A stretch of DNA of 64,000 nucleotides from Acidobacteriota bacterium (GTDB lineage: Bacteria; Acidobacteriota; Terriglobia; Terriglobales; Acidobacteriaceae): assembly GCA_021780315.1 (NCBI GenBank), contig JAJXYY010000024.1:124001-188000 (forward strand), read 5' to 3'. The stretch's first letter is position 1, and each line of letters begins with the position of its first letter. The notes below the pieces were generated by a model. It worked only from the letters and a program-made list of their open reading frames with translations. It did no database searches and was not told the origin of the DNA. Position numbers and translations under genes: made by a program. This document shows positions 37,101 through 45,002 of this stretch, piece after piece.

Positions 37101-38373
37101 AAGCAACAACGGCAGTATCGGTATCAATCTTCTGGCCAGCCAACTCACGGCCGGCAGCAACGCAATAACCGCTTCCTACTCGGGCGACACCAACTACAGC
37201 ACATCCTCCAGCACCGGGCTCTACCTCACGGTGAATCCGGACGTGCTGGCCAGCAGCTCCTCTGGCCTGTCGCTCTCGGCCAGCAGCGTCGCTCCCGGTG
37301 GCAGCCTCACCGCGACTGCGGTGGTGACACCGAGTAGCCCATCGCCGCAGGGCACGGTCTACTTTGCCATCGACGGTCGGCAGACCTCAACCGGCCTGCT
37401 CACTGCTGCACAGGCCACCGCGCTGATCGCTACCACCGGTCTCGCACCCGGCCAGCACTCGGTTACTGCTACCTTCTCCGGCGATACCAACTATAAAGCG
37501 TCTGTATCTACTCCGGTTACATTTACCATCGTCGGCCCAACCGTGGCTTCTACAACCCTGCTGACACTCTCGCCGTCATCGGCGGTGCAGGGAACCACAA
37601 TTACACTCACAACGTCTGTTATCCCCACGACACCGTCTGCTACCGGCACAGCGCAGTTGCTGCTGGATGGCAACGCGTACGGCCAGCCCACCATACTGGC
37701 TGCCGCCACAGCGACCTTCCAACTGCCAACCACCACACTGCAGCCAGGGCCGCACACGTTGCAGGTGCTTTACTCCGGCGATGTGTTGTACCTGCCCAGC
37801 AGTTCGTCGGTCTCCACGCTGAATCTCGCGGTCCCCACTGGTAGCTTTACGGTCACCAGCACGGCTGCTGCCGTTAGCGTATCTCGTGGAGGCACATCGC
37901 AACCTATCACCCTCGCGGCCAATTCCGTGGATGGCTTCAGCTCCACCATCACATTTTCCTGTTCCGCCGGACTGCCCAGTGGAGCGGCCTGTACCTTCAC
38001 CCCGGCTACCGTGACGCCGACGCCCAAAGCTGCCGCACCCACCACGACCGTAACCATTACCACCACGGCTCCCCCAGTGCAGACGGCACGCTCGCAACGG
38101 AGTGGTCACTTCCAAGCCACCGGCGAGGCGGCGACCCTGGCCGGGCTGCTCTGCTTCTTGTTCCCCCGGCGTCGTCGATACGGTGCCTGGGTCGCAGTTA
38201 TTGCCGCTTTTGTTCTACTCACCAGTGTCAGCGGTTGCGGCACCGGAACCTACAACCCCGGCACACTGAGCGCAATTGGTGGAACCCCCGCAGGGATCTA
38301 CGTCGTGACTGTGTCCGCAACCAGCATCTCCATCAACCAGACCACCAACATTACGCTTACCGTGCAGCAGTAG
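34102..38373 (+). CDS. Large sedolisin (S53) protease with Ig-like repeats, secreted
   Basis: 1423 aa, the largest protein here. Signal peptide to about residue 28 (LLLFSLSLAAASAQ), Pro-kumamolisin domain (about 55-205; STYHQWLTPEAFGASFG), then an S53 domain with Glu340/Asp344 (EANIDTQW), Asp426 (SGDSGASGCD) and Ser619 (GGTSVATPAFAG). A Cys-rich insertion sits between residues 490 and 560. At least five Ig-like repeats follow (YAGNGTYAASDS, YSGDPSFNPSQA, YSGDTNYSTSSS, FSGDTNYKASVS, YSGDVLYLPSSS). It ends in the same helix-PRRRR-helix-SGCG tail as its two neighbours. The last 17 bp overlap the end of ppk1 on the other strand. The start codon is not strongly supported. Confidence 0.92.
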   Translation: MCCRSFFCRVLTGFLLLFSLSLAAASAQQGLISPRSRIVSAIDDAHVTPLTGNTHPLARPEFDQGTLDANTPLHRVVLVLQRSADQETALRRLLDQQQDRSSSTYHQWLTPEAFGASFGPSDRDLSLLTDWLSARGFTGIQINSGRTLVEFSGTVGTVNAAFHTSIHRYLVDGQTHYANATDPQIPAALTPVLAGLVSLNNFPRQPASVKAGNFRRNTVTGAITQLPDSTISSSTGPTVATAVHPSFTYGQQTTKFYAVTPYDFAAIYNVLPLWNATAAIDGTGQTIAIVGQTDINPADFVNFRKLFSLPLGNTATPTGTQYLNIIYNGPNPGVLADEGEANIDTQWSSAVAKGATIDYVVSASTEVTQGTDLSAAYIINNNLAPVMSYSYGQCELFLGASGNVFYNNLWQQASAQGITVLLASGDSGASGCDSGNVKDATHGLAVNGLGSTPYNVSVGGTDFNMPSGGTAFWNATNDPVTQASAKGYIPETTWNDSCTNTTLPLQSPFQGQSAEQICNSTARPSLLTVSGGGGGRSSCISATGTTSASCSNGYTKPAWQTGPGVPSDGVRDTPDVSFFASNGFYGAFYLVCQQSANPDGQPCSLAAPAYDFVGYGGTSVATPAFAGILSLVNQKTGSRQGNANYVLYTLAQHQAAVGLGCNAATGTPASGCIFNDLTDNTISMPCLTGSPDCQTTNSSDSYGVLTGWKSTAGYDTATGLGSVNAANLVNDWTTAGFVSSATSLALSASSVVHGRPVSATINVSSTSGTPSGEVTVNASAVNGAVAFGTLAAGTLTTSIQSFPGGSYTVSAHYAGNGTYAASDSNNVLLSVTPEASSTSFRPLLFNSRTGATTVVTTRTYGSLFLLRADVAGISGQGIATGDIKLTDQGVPLDGGSFRLTSGGYTEDQTSLLPPGTHTLVAAYSGDPSFNPSQASPASLTITQDQTATQISAQTATASQSGSFALTVKVLPQGDGMGLYPTGTITLNMGGKTLATATLTQSNNGSIGINLLASQLTAGSNAITASYSGDTNYSTSSSTGLYLTVNPDVLASSSSGLSLSASSVAPGGSLTATAVVTPSSPSPQGTVYFAIDGRQTSTGLLTAAQATALIATTGLAPGQHSVTATFSGDTNYKASVSTPVTFTIVGPTVASTTLLTLSPSSAVQGTTITLTTSVIPTTPSATGTAQLLLDGNAYGQPTILAAATATFQLPTTTLQPGPHTLQVLYSGDVLYLPSSSSVSTLNLAVPTGSFTVTSTAAAVSVSRGGTSQPITLAANSVDGFSSTITFSCSAGLPSGAACTFTPATVTPTPKAAAPTTTVTITTTAPPVQTARSQRSGHFQATGEAATLAGLLCFLFPRRRRYGAWVAVIAAFVLLTSVSGCGTGTYNPGTLSAIGGTPAGIYVVTVSATSISINQTTNITLTVQQ

Positions 38374-40570
38374 CAGACTTGCCGGTGGACTTGACTGGCG
38401 ATGCGGGAGTTCCCGTTGGCAGCGATTCTTTACTCCCCTGTGCGATCCGAATCAAATACTCCTGTGCGCTGAATCTCGCTCCGTGCTGCGGTGGGCGAAC
38501 GTACTCCCCATCCGCCTGTAGCAAGCGGGCCTTCACGTTGTCTGCCAGATACGCCGCAAGGATCTCCTCACGCAAGCGCTTGGCCAACATGGGGTCGCTA
38601 ACGGGAAAGACTACTTCGCAGCGCTCGCGCAGATTGCGCACCATCCAGTCCGCACTGCCGCAAAACGTCTCCGGCTTGCCGCCATTGGCAAAGCTGAAGA
38701 TGCGGCTGTGCTCCAGATAACGGCCCACAATGGAGCGAACTCGTATGCGCTCACTCAACCCCTTGACGCCCGGACGCAGCGAACAGATGCCCCGGACGAT
38801 CAGGTCGATCTCGACGCCAGCCTGCGAGGCCGCGTACAAGGCCTCCACGGTCGGTCGATCCAACAGGCCGTTCATCTTCGCCACGATGCTCGCCGGTCGC
38901 CCAGCCTTGGCGTGTTCAGCCTCTCGCGCAATCAGTTGAAGCACTCCATCCGCAAGCGTCAATGGAGCGACCAGCAGTGGCAGGTAGGAGGCCGATTCCG
39001 TCTCCGCGGTCAGGTAGGTAAAGACACGATGCACCGCCTCGGTAATCTGCGGTTGCGACGTCAACAGGCTGATGTCGGTGTAGAACCGCGCAGTCACCGG
39101 GTTGTAGTTGCCCGTGCCCAGATGGGCATACCGGCGCAGCACGCCGTCGGGGTCGCGGCGCACCAGAAGTGACAGCTTCGAGTGCGTCTTGTATCCGAAG
39201 ATGCCATGAAACACCCCCACACCCGCGTCTTCCAACTCCCTTGCCCAGCGAATGTTGGAGTCTTCATCGAATCGCGCCATCAACTCAACTACGACCGTAA
39301 CTTCTTTATTGAGTCCTGCTTCGATCAGCGCGCGGAAGATAGGCGAGTCTTTGCTGGTACGGTAGAGCGTCTGCTTCATCGAGATCACAGCGGGGTCCAC
39401 CGCGCCCGCCTCAATAAAGTCTTCGACCGTCTTATAGGAGTCGAACGGATGATGTAGCAACACGTCTCTCTGCCGCAGTTCCTCGAAGATGTCCGTGGAT
39501 TTTCCGGTCAGCTTGTACTCCTTGGCGAGAAAGGGCTCGTACTTCAACTCCGGACGCTTGGCCTCTGAGTAGAGATTCATCAATCGCGATAGGTTCACCG
39601 GACCATCGGTGTGGAAGACCTGCTCTGGCTCCAGTTCGAAGTTTGTGCGCAGCCTCTCCACAATCTCTTCGGTGGCCGAGCTTTCGATCTCAAGTCGCAC
39701 CGCGTCGCCCTTGCGGCGATTGTGCAATTCCGCGCGCACACTCTCCAATACACTGCGCGACTCCTCTTCCTGCATGTACAGATTGCTGTTGCGGGTAACG
39801 CGAAACGCTGAACGCGACAGAATTTCGTAGCCGCGAAACATCCGCTCCACCTGCGATTCGATCAATTCGTGCAGAAAGATGAAGTCGCAGAACCCCGGCT
39901 CCGCAGGAAGGCAGATAAGCCGCGGCAGGGAACGCGGTACTGTCACCACGCCCAGAGCCGTGCCGGATTTGGCGCCGCCGTTGCCGCGCCGCTTGAACCG
40001 AAGCAACAACGCAATGCACAACGCCTTGTTCAGTACACGAGGAAAAGGATGCGACGGGTCGAGCGTAACCGGGGTCAGAATGGGATCAACCTCGTTCTGA
40101 TAAAAGTCCAGCGCGAACGCCCTTGCAGTGTCACTGAGTTCGAGCCATTTCAGGACGCGAATCTTTTCGGCGTGCATGGCCGGCAGCAGTTGCTCATTCC
40201 AGCAGCGGTACTGCTGCTGGACAAAGTCAGCGATGCGTTGGCCGAGCCGCTCCATCTGTTCGGCGGGCCGCAGACCGCCTTCATCTGGAGGCTGGGCCTG
40301 GTCGTAGCCATCCTCGATGCGCTGTAGCAGACTGGCCACACGAATCTCGACAAACTCATCTAGATTGCTGGCCGTAATGGCGAGAAACTTCACTCGCTCC
40401 AGCACCGGATTGCTGGAGTCCTGGGCCTCTTCCAGCACCCGCTGGTTGAAGCGCAGCCACGACTCATCGCGACTGAAAAAGAGACTTTCCTGAGGCTTGG
40501 GCATTGGCCGTCGTGTCAAGGTCTTCCTGGCCGGGGTGCGTGCGGCGGATCTGGACTGTATTGGCGACAT
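38357..40570 (-). CDS. ppk1: Polyphosphate kinase 1
   Basis: 737 aa, usual length. N-terminal domain with FSRDESWLRFNQRVLEEAQ; the catalytic core has the autophosphorylated His in GIFGYKTHSKLSLLVRR and the C-terminal block GKxx-type sequence RGICSLRPGVKGLSERI. It polymerises the gamma-phosphate of ATP into polyphosphate at the membrane. An internal ATG at 40504 (PKPQESLFFSR) is an alternative start; neither has a good ribosome site. Its 3' end overlaps the convergent sedolisin gene by 17 bp. Confidence 0.96.
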   Translation of the reverse strand: MSPIQSRSAARTPARKTLTRRPMPKPQESLFFSRDESWLRFNQRVLEEAQDSSNPVLERVKFLAITASNLDEFVEIRVASLLQRIEDGYDQAQPPDEGGLRPAEQMERLGQRIADFVQQQYRCWNEQLLPAMHAEKIRVLKWLELSDTARAFALDFYQNEVDPILTPVTLDPSHPFPRVLNKALCIALLLRFKRRGNGGAKSGTALGVVTVPRSLPRLICLPAEPGFCDFIFLHELIESQVERMFRGYEILSRSAFRVTRNSNLYMQEEESRSVLESVRAELHNRRKGDAVRLEIESSATEEIVERLRTNFELEPEQVFHTDGPVNLSRLMNLYSEAKRPELKYEPFLAKEYKLTGKSTDIFEELRQRDVLLHHPFDSYKTVEDFIEAGAVDPAVISMKQTLYRTSKDSPIFRALIEAGLNKEVTVVVELMARFDEDSNIRWARELEDAGVGVFHGIFGYKTHSKLSLLVRRDPDGVLRRYAHLGTGNYNPVTARFYTDISLLTSQPQITEAVHRVFTYLTAETESASYLPLLVAPLTLADGVLQLIAREAEHAKAGRPASIVAKMNGLLDRPTVEALYAASQAGVEIDLIVRGICSLRPGVKGLSERIRVRSIVGRYLEHSRIFSFANGGKPETFCGSADWMVRNLRERCEVVFPVSDPMLAKRLREEILAAYLADNVKARLLQADGEYVRPPQHGARFSAQEYLIRIAQGSKESLPTGTPASPVKSTGKSATAAR

Positions 40571-40680
40571 AACTGGATCGAGCTTACTGACACATTATGA
40601 ATATCAGATTTCACGAGCGAGGTCTGCATGGTCCTGCACACACCCGCTCGTGATGCCTGTCACCAACAGCTAGTGGTGCA

Positions 40681-42093
40681 CTACTTATGCCAATGCATCT
40701 TCCAACCCATGTACTTGGTCGCTGCTTCGTAGATAGGTGCGGCGGTATTGGAAAAGTTGGCGGCCACATGGTGTTCAAATCCGTTCTCGCAGATGTAGCG
40801 CAGCAACTCCTGCATCTTCGGAATCTCCACCACGCCTGCTCCGCCGAAGGTGTGCAGCGGGTCGTTGGTGAATGCCCCCTCGCCCACATAGCCGGTGATC
40901 TGGCCGCCGAAGTCGTCGGTAGAGAAGCGGGCAAAGCTCATCGCACCGGCCTTGACCGTGCCATCCAGGGTGCCGTGCGTGTTCTCCTTGCCAACCGTTC
41001 CGGCGATGATCTGCTGAAAGTCCATCTTCACGCCTTCGTTGAAGAAGTGCTTGGGCAGGTTCGAGCAGTGGAAGCAGACTGCCTTATCCGGGTTGTCACC
41101 ATAGTTGTTGTTCCAGTCCAGCAGTGCACTGGGCGTCTCGCTGGCCAGTGTCAGAGCATACATGCTCAGCGTCCCCAGCACATCCACTTCGCAGGCCGAG
41201 GGAATCAGGTTCTCGCTCATCATGCTCATCACGGTGCAGGGAACGATGCCGAGAAACTCTTCGATTGAAGTCCAGCACTGGACAGCACTCACAGTCAGTT
41301 CACTGGCCTTCATCCACTGGTCGATCACCGCCCCCAGCTTGGCCATCTTCAGCAATGCGGCATCAGGTGTTTCGCCGACGGGGATGTACTTGCGAATTGC
41401 GGTCAACTTTTCCTGTGCGGCATCGTCGGAGTCCTTCATGCGGGTGATCCGTCCCATCACCTCGCTCAGGTCCAGCGTCTCCACCGTGATGCCGCTCTTC
41501 TCCAGCAGCTTCTCCGAGTAGCGGACGGTATTGAAGGCCGTGGGGCGTGCGCCAATTGCGCCAAAGCGCACGTTCTTCAGCCCGCGAACCACACGGCACA
41601 CCGCCGTGAACCACTGCAGGTCCGCCTTGAACTCGGCCGAGTCCGGAGCCTCCGTATGCAACTGCGTCAGCGAGTAGGGAATTCCGTACTGCTTCAGGTT
41701 GTTGCAGATCGACATTTTGCCGCAGAAGCTGTCGCGACGGAAGGCGATGCTCATCTTGCCAGCGTGGTCTGGCGTTGCCTGAATCAGCACCGGCACCTGC
41801 AGGTTCGCCAGACGCAGCGCATCGGCCAGACCGCGTTCCTCGCCGAAGTTCGGCAAGGTGATGATGATGCCATCGATCTCGGCTGCGTGTTTTTTGAAGA
41901 GCGCCGCGCACTTCTTCGCGTCGTCATACGTCTCCACCGCGCCATGCGCCGTCTCTTCCGGTGACAGCACAATCGGTTTGATTCCCGCTGCTTCCAGGGC
42001 TGCAATCATCTCCAGCCGTCCGCTGGTCGCCAAATGGCTCGGAAAAAATCCACGGTTGCCAACAATTACACCTAACGTCATCTGCTTTGCCAT
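40681..42093 (-). CDS. L-fucose/L-arabinose isomerase-family protein
   Basis: 470 aa. The fold pattern is that of FucI/AraA-like isomerases: an N-terminal Rossmann-like part (TLGVIVGNRGFFPSHLA, DGIIITLPNFGEERGLADAL), a middle with PVLIQATPDHAGKMSIAFRR, and a C-terminal part with NLIPSACEVDVLGTLSMYAL and a His-rich FHCSNLPKHFF region. The Glu and His residues expected to bind metal are present, but the sugar cannot be assigned. L-fucose is attractive because of the GH29 fucosidase in the window. It is the last gene of an operon with the symporter and a small membrane protein. Confidence 0.87.
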   Translation of the reverse strand: MAKQMTLGVIVGNRGFFPSHLATSGRLEMIAALEAAGIKPIVLSPEETAHGAVETYDDAKKCAALFKKHAAEIDGIIITLPNFGEERGLADALRLANLQVPVLIQATPDHAGKMSIAFRRDSFCGKMSICNNLKQYGIPYSLTQLHTEAPDSAEFKADLQWFTAVCRVVRGLKNVRFGAIGARPTAFNTVRYSEKLLEKSGITVETLDLSEVMGRITRMKDSDDAAQEKLTAIRKYIPVGETPDAALLKMAKLGAVIDQWMKASELTVSAVQCWTSIEEFLGIVPCTVMSMMSENLIPSACEVDVLGTLSMYALTLASETPSALLDWNNNYGDNPDKAVCFHCSNLPKHFFNEGVKMDFQQIIAGTVGKENTHGTLDGTVKAGAMSFARFSTDDFGGQITGYVGEGAFTNDPLHTFGGAGVVEIPKMQELLRYICENGFEHHVAANFSNTAAPIYEAATKYMGWKMHWHK

Positions 42094-42194
42094 AACTCTC
42101 CATCGCCCATAGGGCTCGTCAAAAAAAATGAAACCATCGAACGCGCTGCACTCCCGGGCCGGCAGAGCGCAACACCAATTGAAACGTCCTTACC

Positions 42195-42404
42195 TCAGCC
42201 TTTACCAGGCCGGAATCGAATAGTGTAGAAGCCGCCGAACAGACTGAGCAGCACCCCCCACCACAGCGTCGGTTGCAACTCCGCCAGCACCGTCGGTGGC
42301 GGATGGTGGATCTCCGTTAATCCAGTTGCCACCAGCACTACGCCATAGGCCAACATCAGAATGCCGCAGAAGAACCAGATCGAAATTTCCTGCTGCTCCG
42401 CCAT
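42195..42404 (-). CDS. Small two-helix membrane protein in the sugar operon
   Basis: 69 aa from the ATG at 42404, with GGGAG 8 nt upstream. Two hydrophobic helices (about 8-28 and 47-63) are separated by the loop LTEIHHPPPTVLAELQP. The C-terminus is basic (RFRPGKG). It lies between the symporter and the isomerase genes, so it probably helps the transporter or its assembly. I do not recognise a named family. Confidence 0.72.
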   Translation of the reverse strand: MAEQQEISIWFFCGILMLAYGVVLVATGLTEIHHPPPTVLAELQPTLWWGVLLSLFGGFYTIRFRPGKG

Positions 42405-42434
42405 ACGCTTGTCTCCCACTTGCTCTTCGTCGGT

Positions 42435-44168
42435 CTACCAGAAGATTAGATTCAGCACAAAGAATATCGTTATCACCACGCAGGCCCAGAAGATCGGTTT
42501 CTGCCAGATGGACGTTGCTCCGTCGTCGGGAATCGGCGTCACGCCATACACCAGCCCTGCCAACTCTGCCCGGGGGACCGGCTTGGTCACCAGGCTGACG
42601 ACCACCGTCACCACGACACAGATAACCCAGCTCCACAGTGCGCGATACAGGTTCTCCGCCATGGGCTTGGCATCGGGGCTCATCGCAATGTAGCGCAGCG
42701 CACTGGAGTCGGTCTGCACCCAGAGGAACATGCCGATGGAGGAGGCAGTCCCAGCGAGCAGACCCCAGAATCCGCCTGCGTGGGACGCCCGCTTCCACAT
42801 CATGCCCAGGATCACCGTGCCAAACAGCGGCGCGATAAAGAAGCTGAACAACGCCTGAACATAGTCCATGATGCTGTTCGCATTCATCACCAGGTAGGCC
42901 GTCATGATCGACACCAACATCCCGATGACCGTCGACCAGCGGCCCATCGCCACATAGTGCGAATCGCTGGCGCGCTTGTTGATGAAGGCGCCGTAAATGT
43001 CGTACGTCCACACCGTCGAGAACGCGCTTACATTTCCGGCCATACCGCTCATAAAACCCGCCACCAGCGCCGTGATGCCCAGGCCCAGCAGTCCCGGGCC
43101 ACAGTAGCGGATCAGCATCAGAGGCAACACTTCATCGTAACTGTGCAGCCCCGGGTTTCCCTTGGCGATATTGCTCGCTACCAGGTGCATCGTGCTGCCG
43201 TCGGCGTTCTTCAACACCGCCAGGGCCAGCAGGCCGGGCACAATCACGATGAAGGGAACTGCCATCTTGAACGCCGCACCAATCACCGGAGCCATCTTGG
43301 CCGCGCGCAGATTGTTCGCGCTCAGCACACGCTGCACCACTAGAAAGTCCGTCGTCCAATACCCGAAGCTGATGACGAAGCCCAGCCCAAAGACAATTCC
43401 GGTCCAATGCACGCCCATGGGGTTGGAGCTAAAGTGCCCCAGCGTGGTCCACATATGCGTGTAGTCACTGCTGCCGACGTTCACCGCAATCTGCGCCTTC
43501 AGCTTGGTCCAGCCACCCGCCTCGATCAGCCCCAGAATCGGAATCATCGCTGCACCGGCCCAGATCAGCACAAACTGCAGCACCTCGTTGATGATGGCGG
43601 AGCGCAACCCGCCCAGCATCACATACAGCGCAACTGTACCCGCGCCCACCCAGATGCTGAAGGTGATATTCCAGCCCAGAATCGTCTGCATCACCACGGC
43701 CATGGCATACATATTCACGCCGCTCATCAGGATGGTCATCAACGCAAACGAGACTGCGCTCAGCGCCCGTGCGCCTTCACCAAAGCGCAGATGCAAATAC
43801 CCCGGCACCGAGTGGGTCTTCGAGATGTAGTAGAACGGCATCATCACGATTCCCAGAAACAGCATCGCCGGAATCGCACCGATCCAGTACCAGTGCGCTG
43901 CCAGAATGCCGTACTGGTAGGCCGAGCCAGCCCAGCCCATCAGCTCCAGCGAGCCCAGGTTGGCAGACACGAAGCTGAGCCCGGCGATCCACGCCGTCAT
44001 CTCTCGTCCCGCCAGAAAGAAGTCTTCGCTCGTATTGGCCTTGCCTTTGGCATAGAAGCCGATAAAGACGACCAGCGCGAAGTACAGCACCAGAATCAAC
44101 ACGTCGACCGGTGACAGCTTGGTCAATTGTTGCCCGGAGAACAGGAACATGGCCGCGGGAAATGACAT
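42435..44168 (-). CDS. Sodium:solute symporter (SSS/SGLT family)
   Basis: 577 aa with about 14 membrane helices. Family signatures: GFYAKGKANTSEDFFLAGR after helix 1, FVSANLGSLELMGWAGSAY in helix 2, and ITALVAGFMSGMAGNVSAF for the sodium-site helix. The closest functional class is sodium-driven sugar uptake (vSGLT type), which fits the sugar isomerase downstream. Start is uncertain: ATG at 44168 is chosen because it precedes helix 1 closely; ATGs at 44228 and 44297 would add residues rich in charge. No ribosome site is clear. Driven by the promoter at 44.3 kb. Confidence 0.9.
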   Translation of the reverse strand: MSFPAAMFLFSGQQLTKLSPVDVLILVLYFALVVFIGFYAKGKANTSEDFFLAGREMTAWIAGLSFVSANLGSLELMGWAGSAYQYGILAAHWYWIGAIPAMLFLGIVMMPFYYISKTHSVPGYLHLRFGEGARALSAVSFALMTILMSGVNMYAMAVVMQTILGWNITFSIWVGAGTVALYVMLGGLRSAIINEVLQFVLIWAGAAMIPILGLIEAGGWTKLKAQIAVNVGSSDYTHMWTTLGHFSSNPMGVHWTGIVFGLGFVISFGYWTTDFLVVQRVLSANNLRAAKMAPVIGAAFKMAVPFIVIVPGLLALAVLKNADGSTMHLVASNIAKGNPGLHSYDEVLPLMLIRYCGPGLLGLGITALVAGFMSGMAGNVSAFSTVWTYDIYGAFINKRASDSHYVAMGRWSTVIGMLVSIMTAYLVMNANSIMDYVQALFSFFIAPLFGTVILGMMWKRASHAGGFWGLLAGTASSIGMFLWVQTDSSALRYIAMSPDAKPMAENLYRALWSWVICVVVTVVVSLVTKPVPRAELAGLVYGVTPIPDDGATSIWQKPIFWACVVITIFFVLNLIFW

Positions 44169-44181
44169 ACATCGTTTGACA

Positions 44182-44217
44182 GTTGCAACACCGCTTGCCT
44201 GCAAGCTGCGTTGCAAC
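44182..44217. repeat. 36-bp imperfect palindrome in the symporter leader
   Basis: GTTGCAAC (44182-44189) and GTTGCAAC (44210-44217) are each palindromic and pair with one another; inside them GCTTGC (44193-44198) pairs with GCAAGC (44201-44206). It lies 14 bp upstream of the chosen symporter start and downstream of its promoter, so it will be in the mRNA leader. It could be an operator or an RNA hairpin affecting translation. Confidence 0.5.
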
Positions 44218-44314
44218 ATCCTCTCCATCGAAATCGGTGACGAGCGCTGCCTGGAACCGTCAGCCTGACGCATCTGGGAGCAGCTTCCAGCAGGCATATG
44301 GCTAACGTTGCCAC

Positions 44315-44356
44315 TATATACAGACCGTCGCAGCCCTGTAAAGTAAACCTTTACTT
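44315..44356 (-). promoter_or_regulatory. Promoter and palindromic operator of the symporter operon
   Basis: Minus strand: TTTACA (44342-44337) and TATATA (44320-44315) with a 16-bp spacer form a good sigma-70 pair. The palindrome AAGTAAA-CC-TTTACTT (44341-44356) is perfect over 7+2+7 and overlaps the upstream end of the -35 box. Its form resembles LacI/GntR-type sites. The regulator is not in the window. Confidence 0.65.
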
Positions 44357-44467
44357 AAGCCGCCCCGCCAGCCTTGACCCGTCGATTTCTCTACCCGGAC
44401 ACCGGCCCTGACTGTTCCAGCATCTACACTTGCATAGGCGCATTGCCGCCTATCAAGGAGATAGCCT

Positions 44468-44911
44468 ATGAACGTTCGCATCATGACAGGTCTTGCTTTT
44501 GCAACCGCTCTAACCCTCGCCTCGACCACGCTGGTAGCTCAGACCGCTTCGCAGGATATGAAGAATGCAGGTGCTGCCACCAAGGTTGCCGCTAAAGACA
44601 CCGCACACGCGACCGAGGCTGCTGCTCACGATACCGCGCATGCAACGAAGAAGGTCTATCACAAGACCGCCGCCGCCACGGACCATGCCGCCGATGCCAC
44701 AGCGCACGAAACCAAGGTTGCCGCCAAGGACACCGCGCACGTGACCAAGAAGGCCTATCACAAGACCGCCACCGCCACGGACCATGCCGCAGATGCCACG
44801 GCGCACGACACCAAGGTTGCCGCCAAGGACACCGCGCATGCGACCGACAAGGCATATCACAAGACCGCCGCCGAGACGAAAAAGCTCGGCGAAAAGATAG
44901 ACGGAAAGTAG
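44468..44911 (+). CDS. Secreted LEA-like protein with 11-residue periodicity
   Basis: 147 aa. A signal peptide (ends LVAQ) is followed by a Lys/Ala/Thr/His/Asp-rich helix-forming region without Cys or Pro. Units beginning TKVAAKDTAHAT start at 44579, 44710 and 44810, i.e. 44 and then 33 residues apart, both multiples of 11. The 11-residue period with Ala at fixed sites and alternating charges is the signature of group-3 LEA-like amphipathic helices. Such proteins protect membranes or proteins on drying. AAGGAG is well placed before the ATG. A clean terminator follows. Confidence 0.82.
   Translation: MNVRIMTGLAFATALTLASTTLVAQTASQDMKNAGAATKVAAKDTAHATEAAAHDTAHATKKVYHKTAAATDHAADATAHETKVAAKDTAHVTKKAYHKTATATDHAADATAHDTKVAAKDTAHATDKAYHKTAAETKKLGEKIDGK
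44579..44908 (+). repeat. 33-nt-periodic tandem repeats in the LEA-like gene
   Basis: Sequence ACCAAGGTTGCCGC recurs at 44579, 44710/44711 and 44810. The last two units differ at few bases over 99 nt, mostly in third codon positions, which indicates recent duplication kept under coding constraint. Confidence 0.8.
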
Positions 44912-44927
44912 TCTGCTCCTCGCAACG

Positions 44928-44965
44928 CGGCGCGGTCTCGCAGGAGAGCCGCGCCGTTTTATTTG
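44928..44965 (+). terminator. Rho-independent terminator of the LEA-like gene
   Basis: CGGCGCGG (44928-44935) pairs with CCGCGCCG (44949-44956), followed by TTTTATTTG. Confidence 0.9.
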
Positions 44966-45002
44966 TCTTGAAGCTAGGTTCCGCGTTGTGTTGACTGCAA
45001 TG

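Noticed and set aside
40612..40652. CACGAGCG/CGCTCGTG inverted repeat between ppk1 and the isomerase gene as a terminator
   Set aside because: The loop is about 25 nt and no T-tract follows on either strand.
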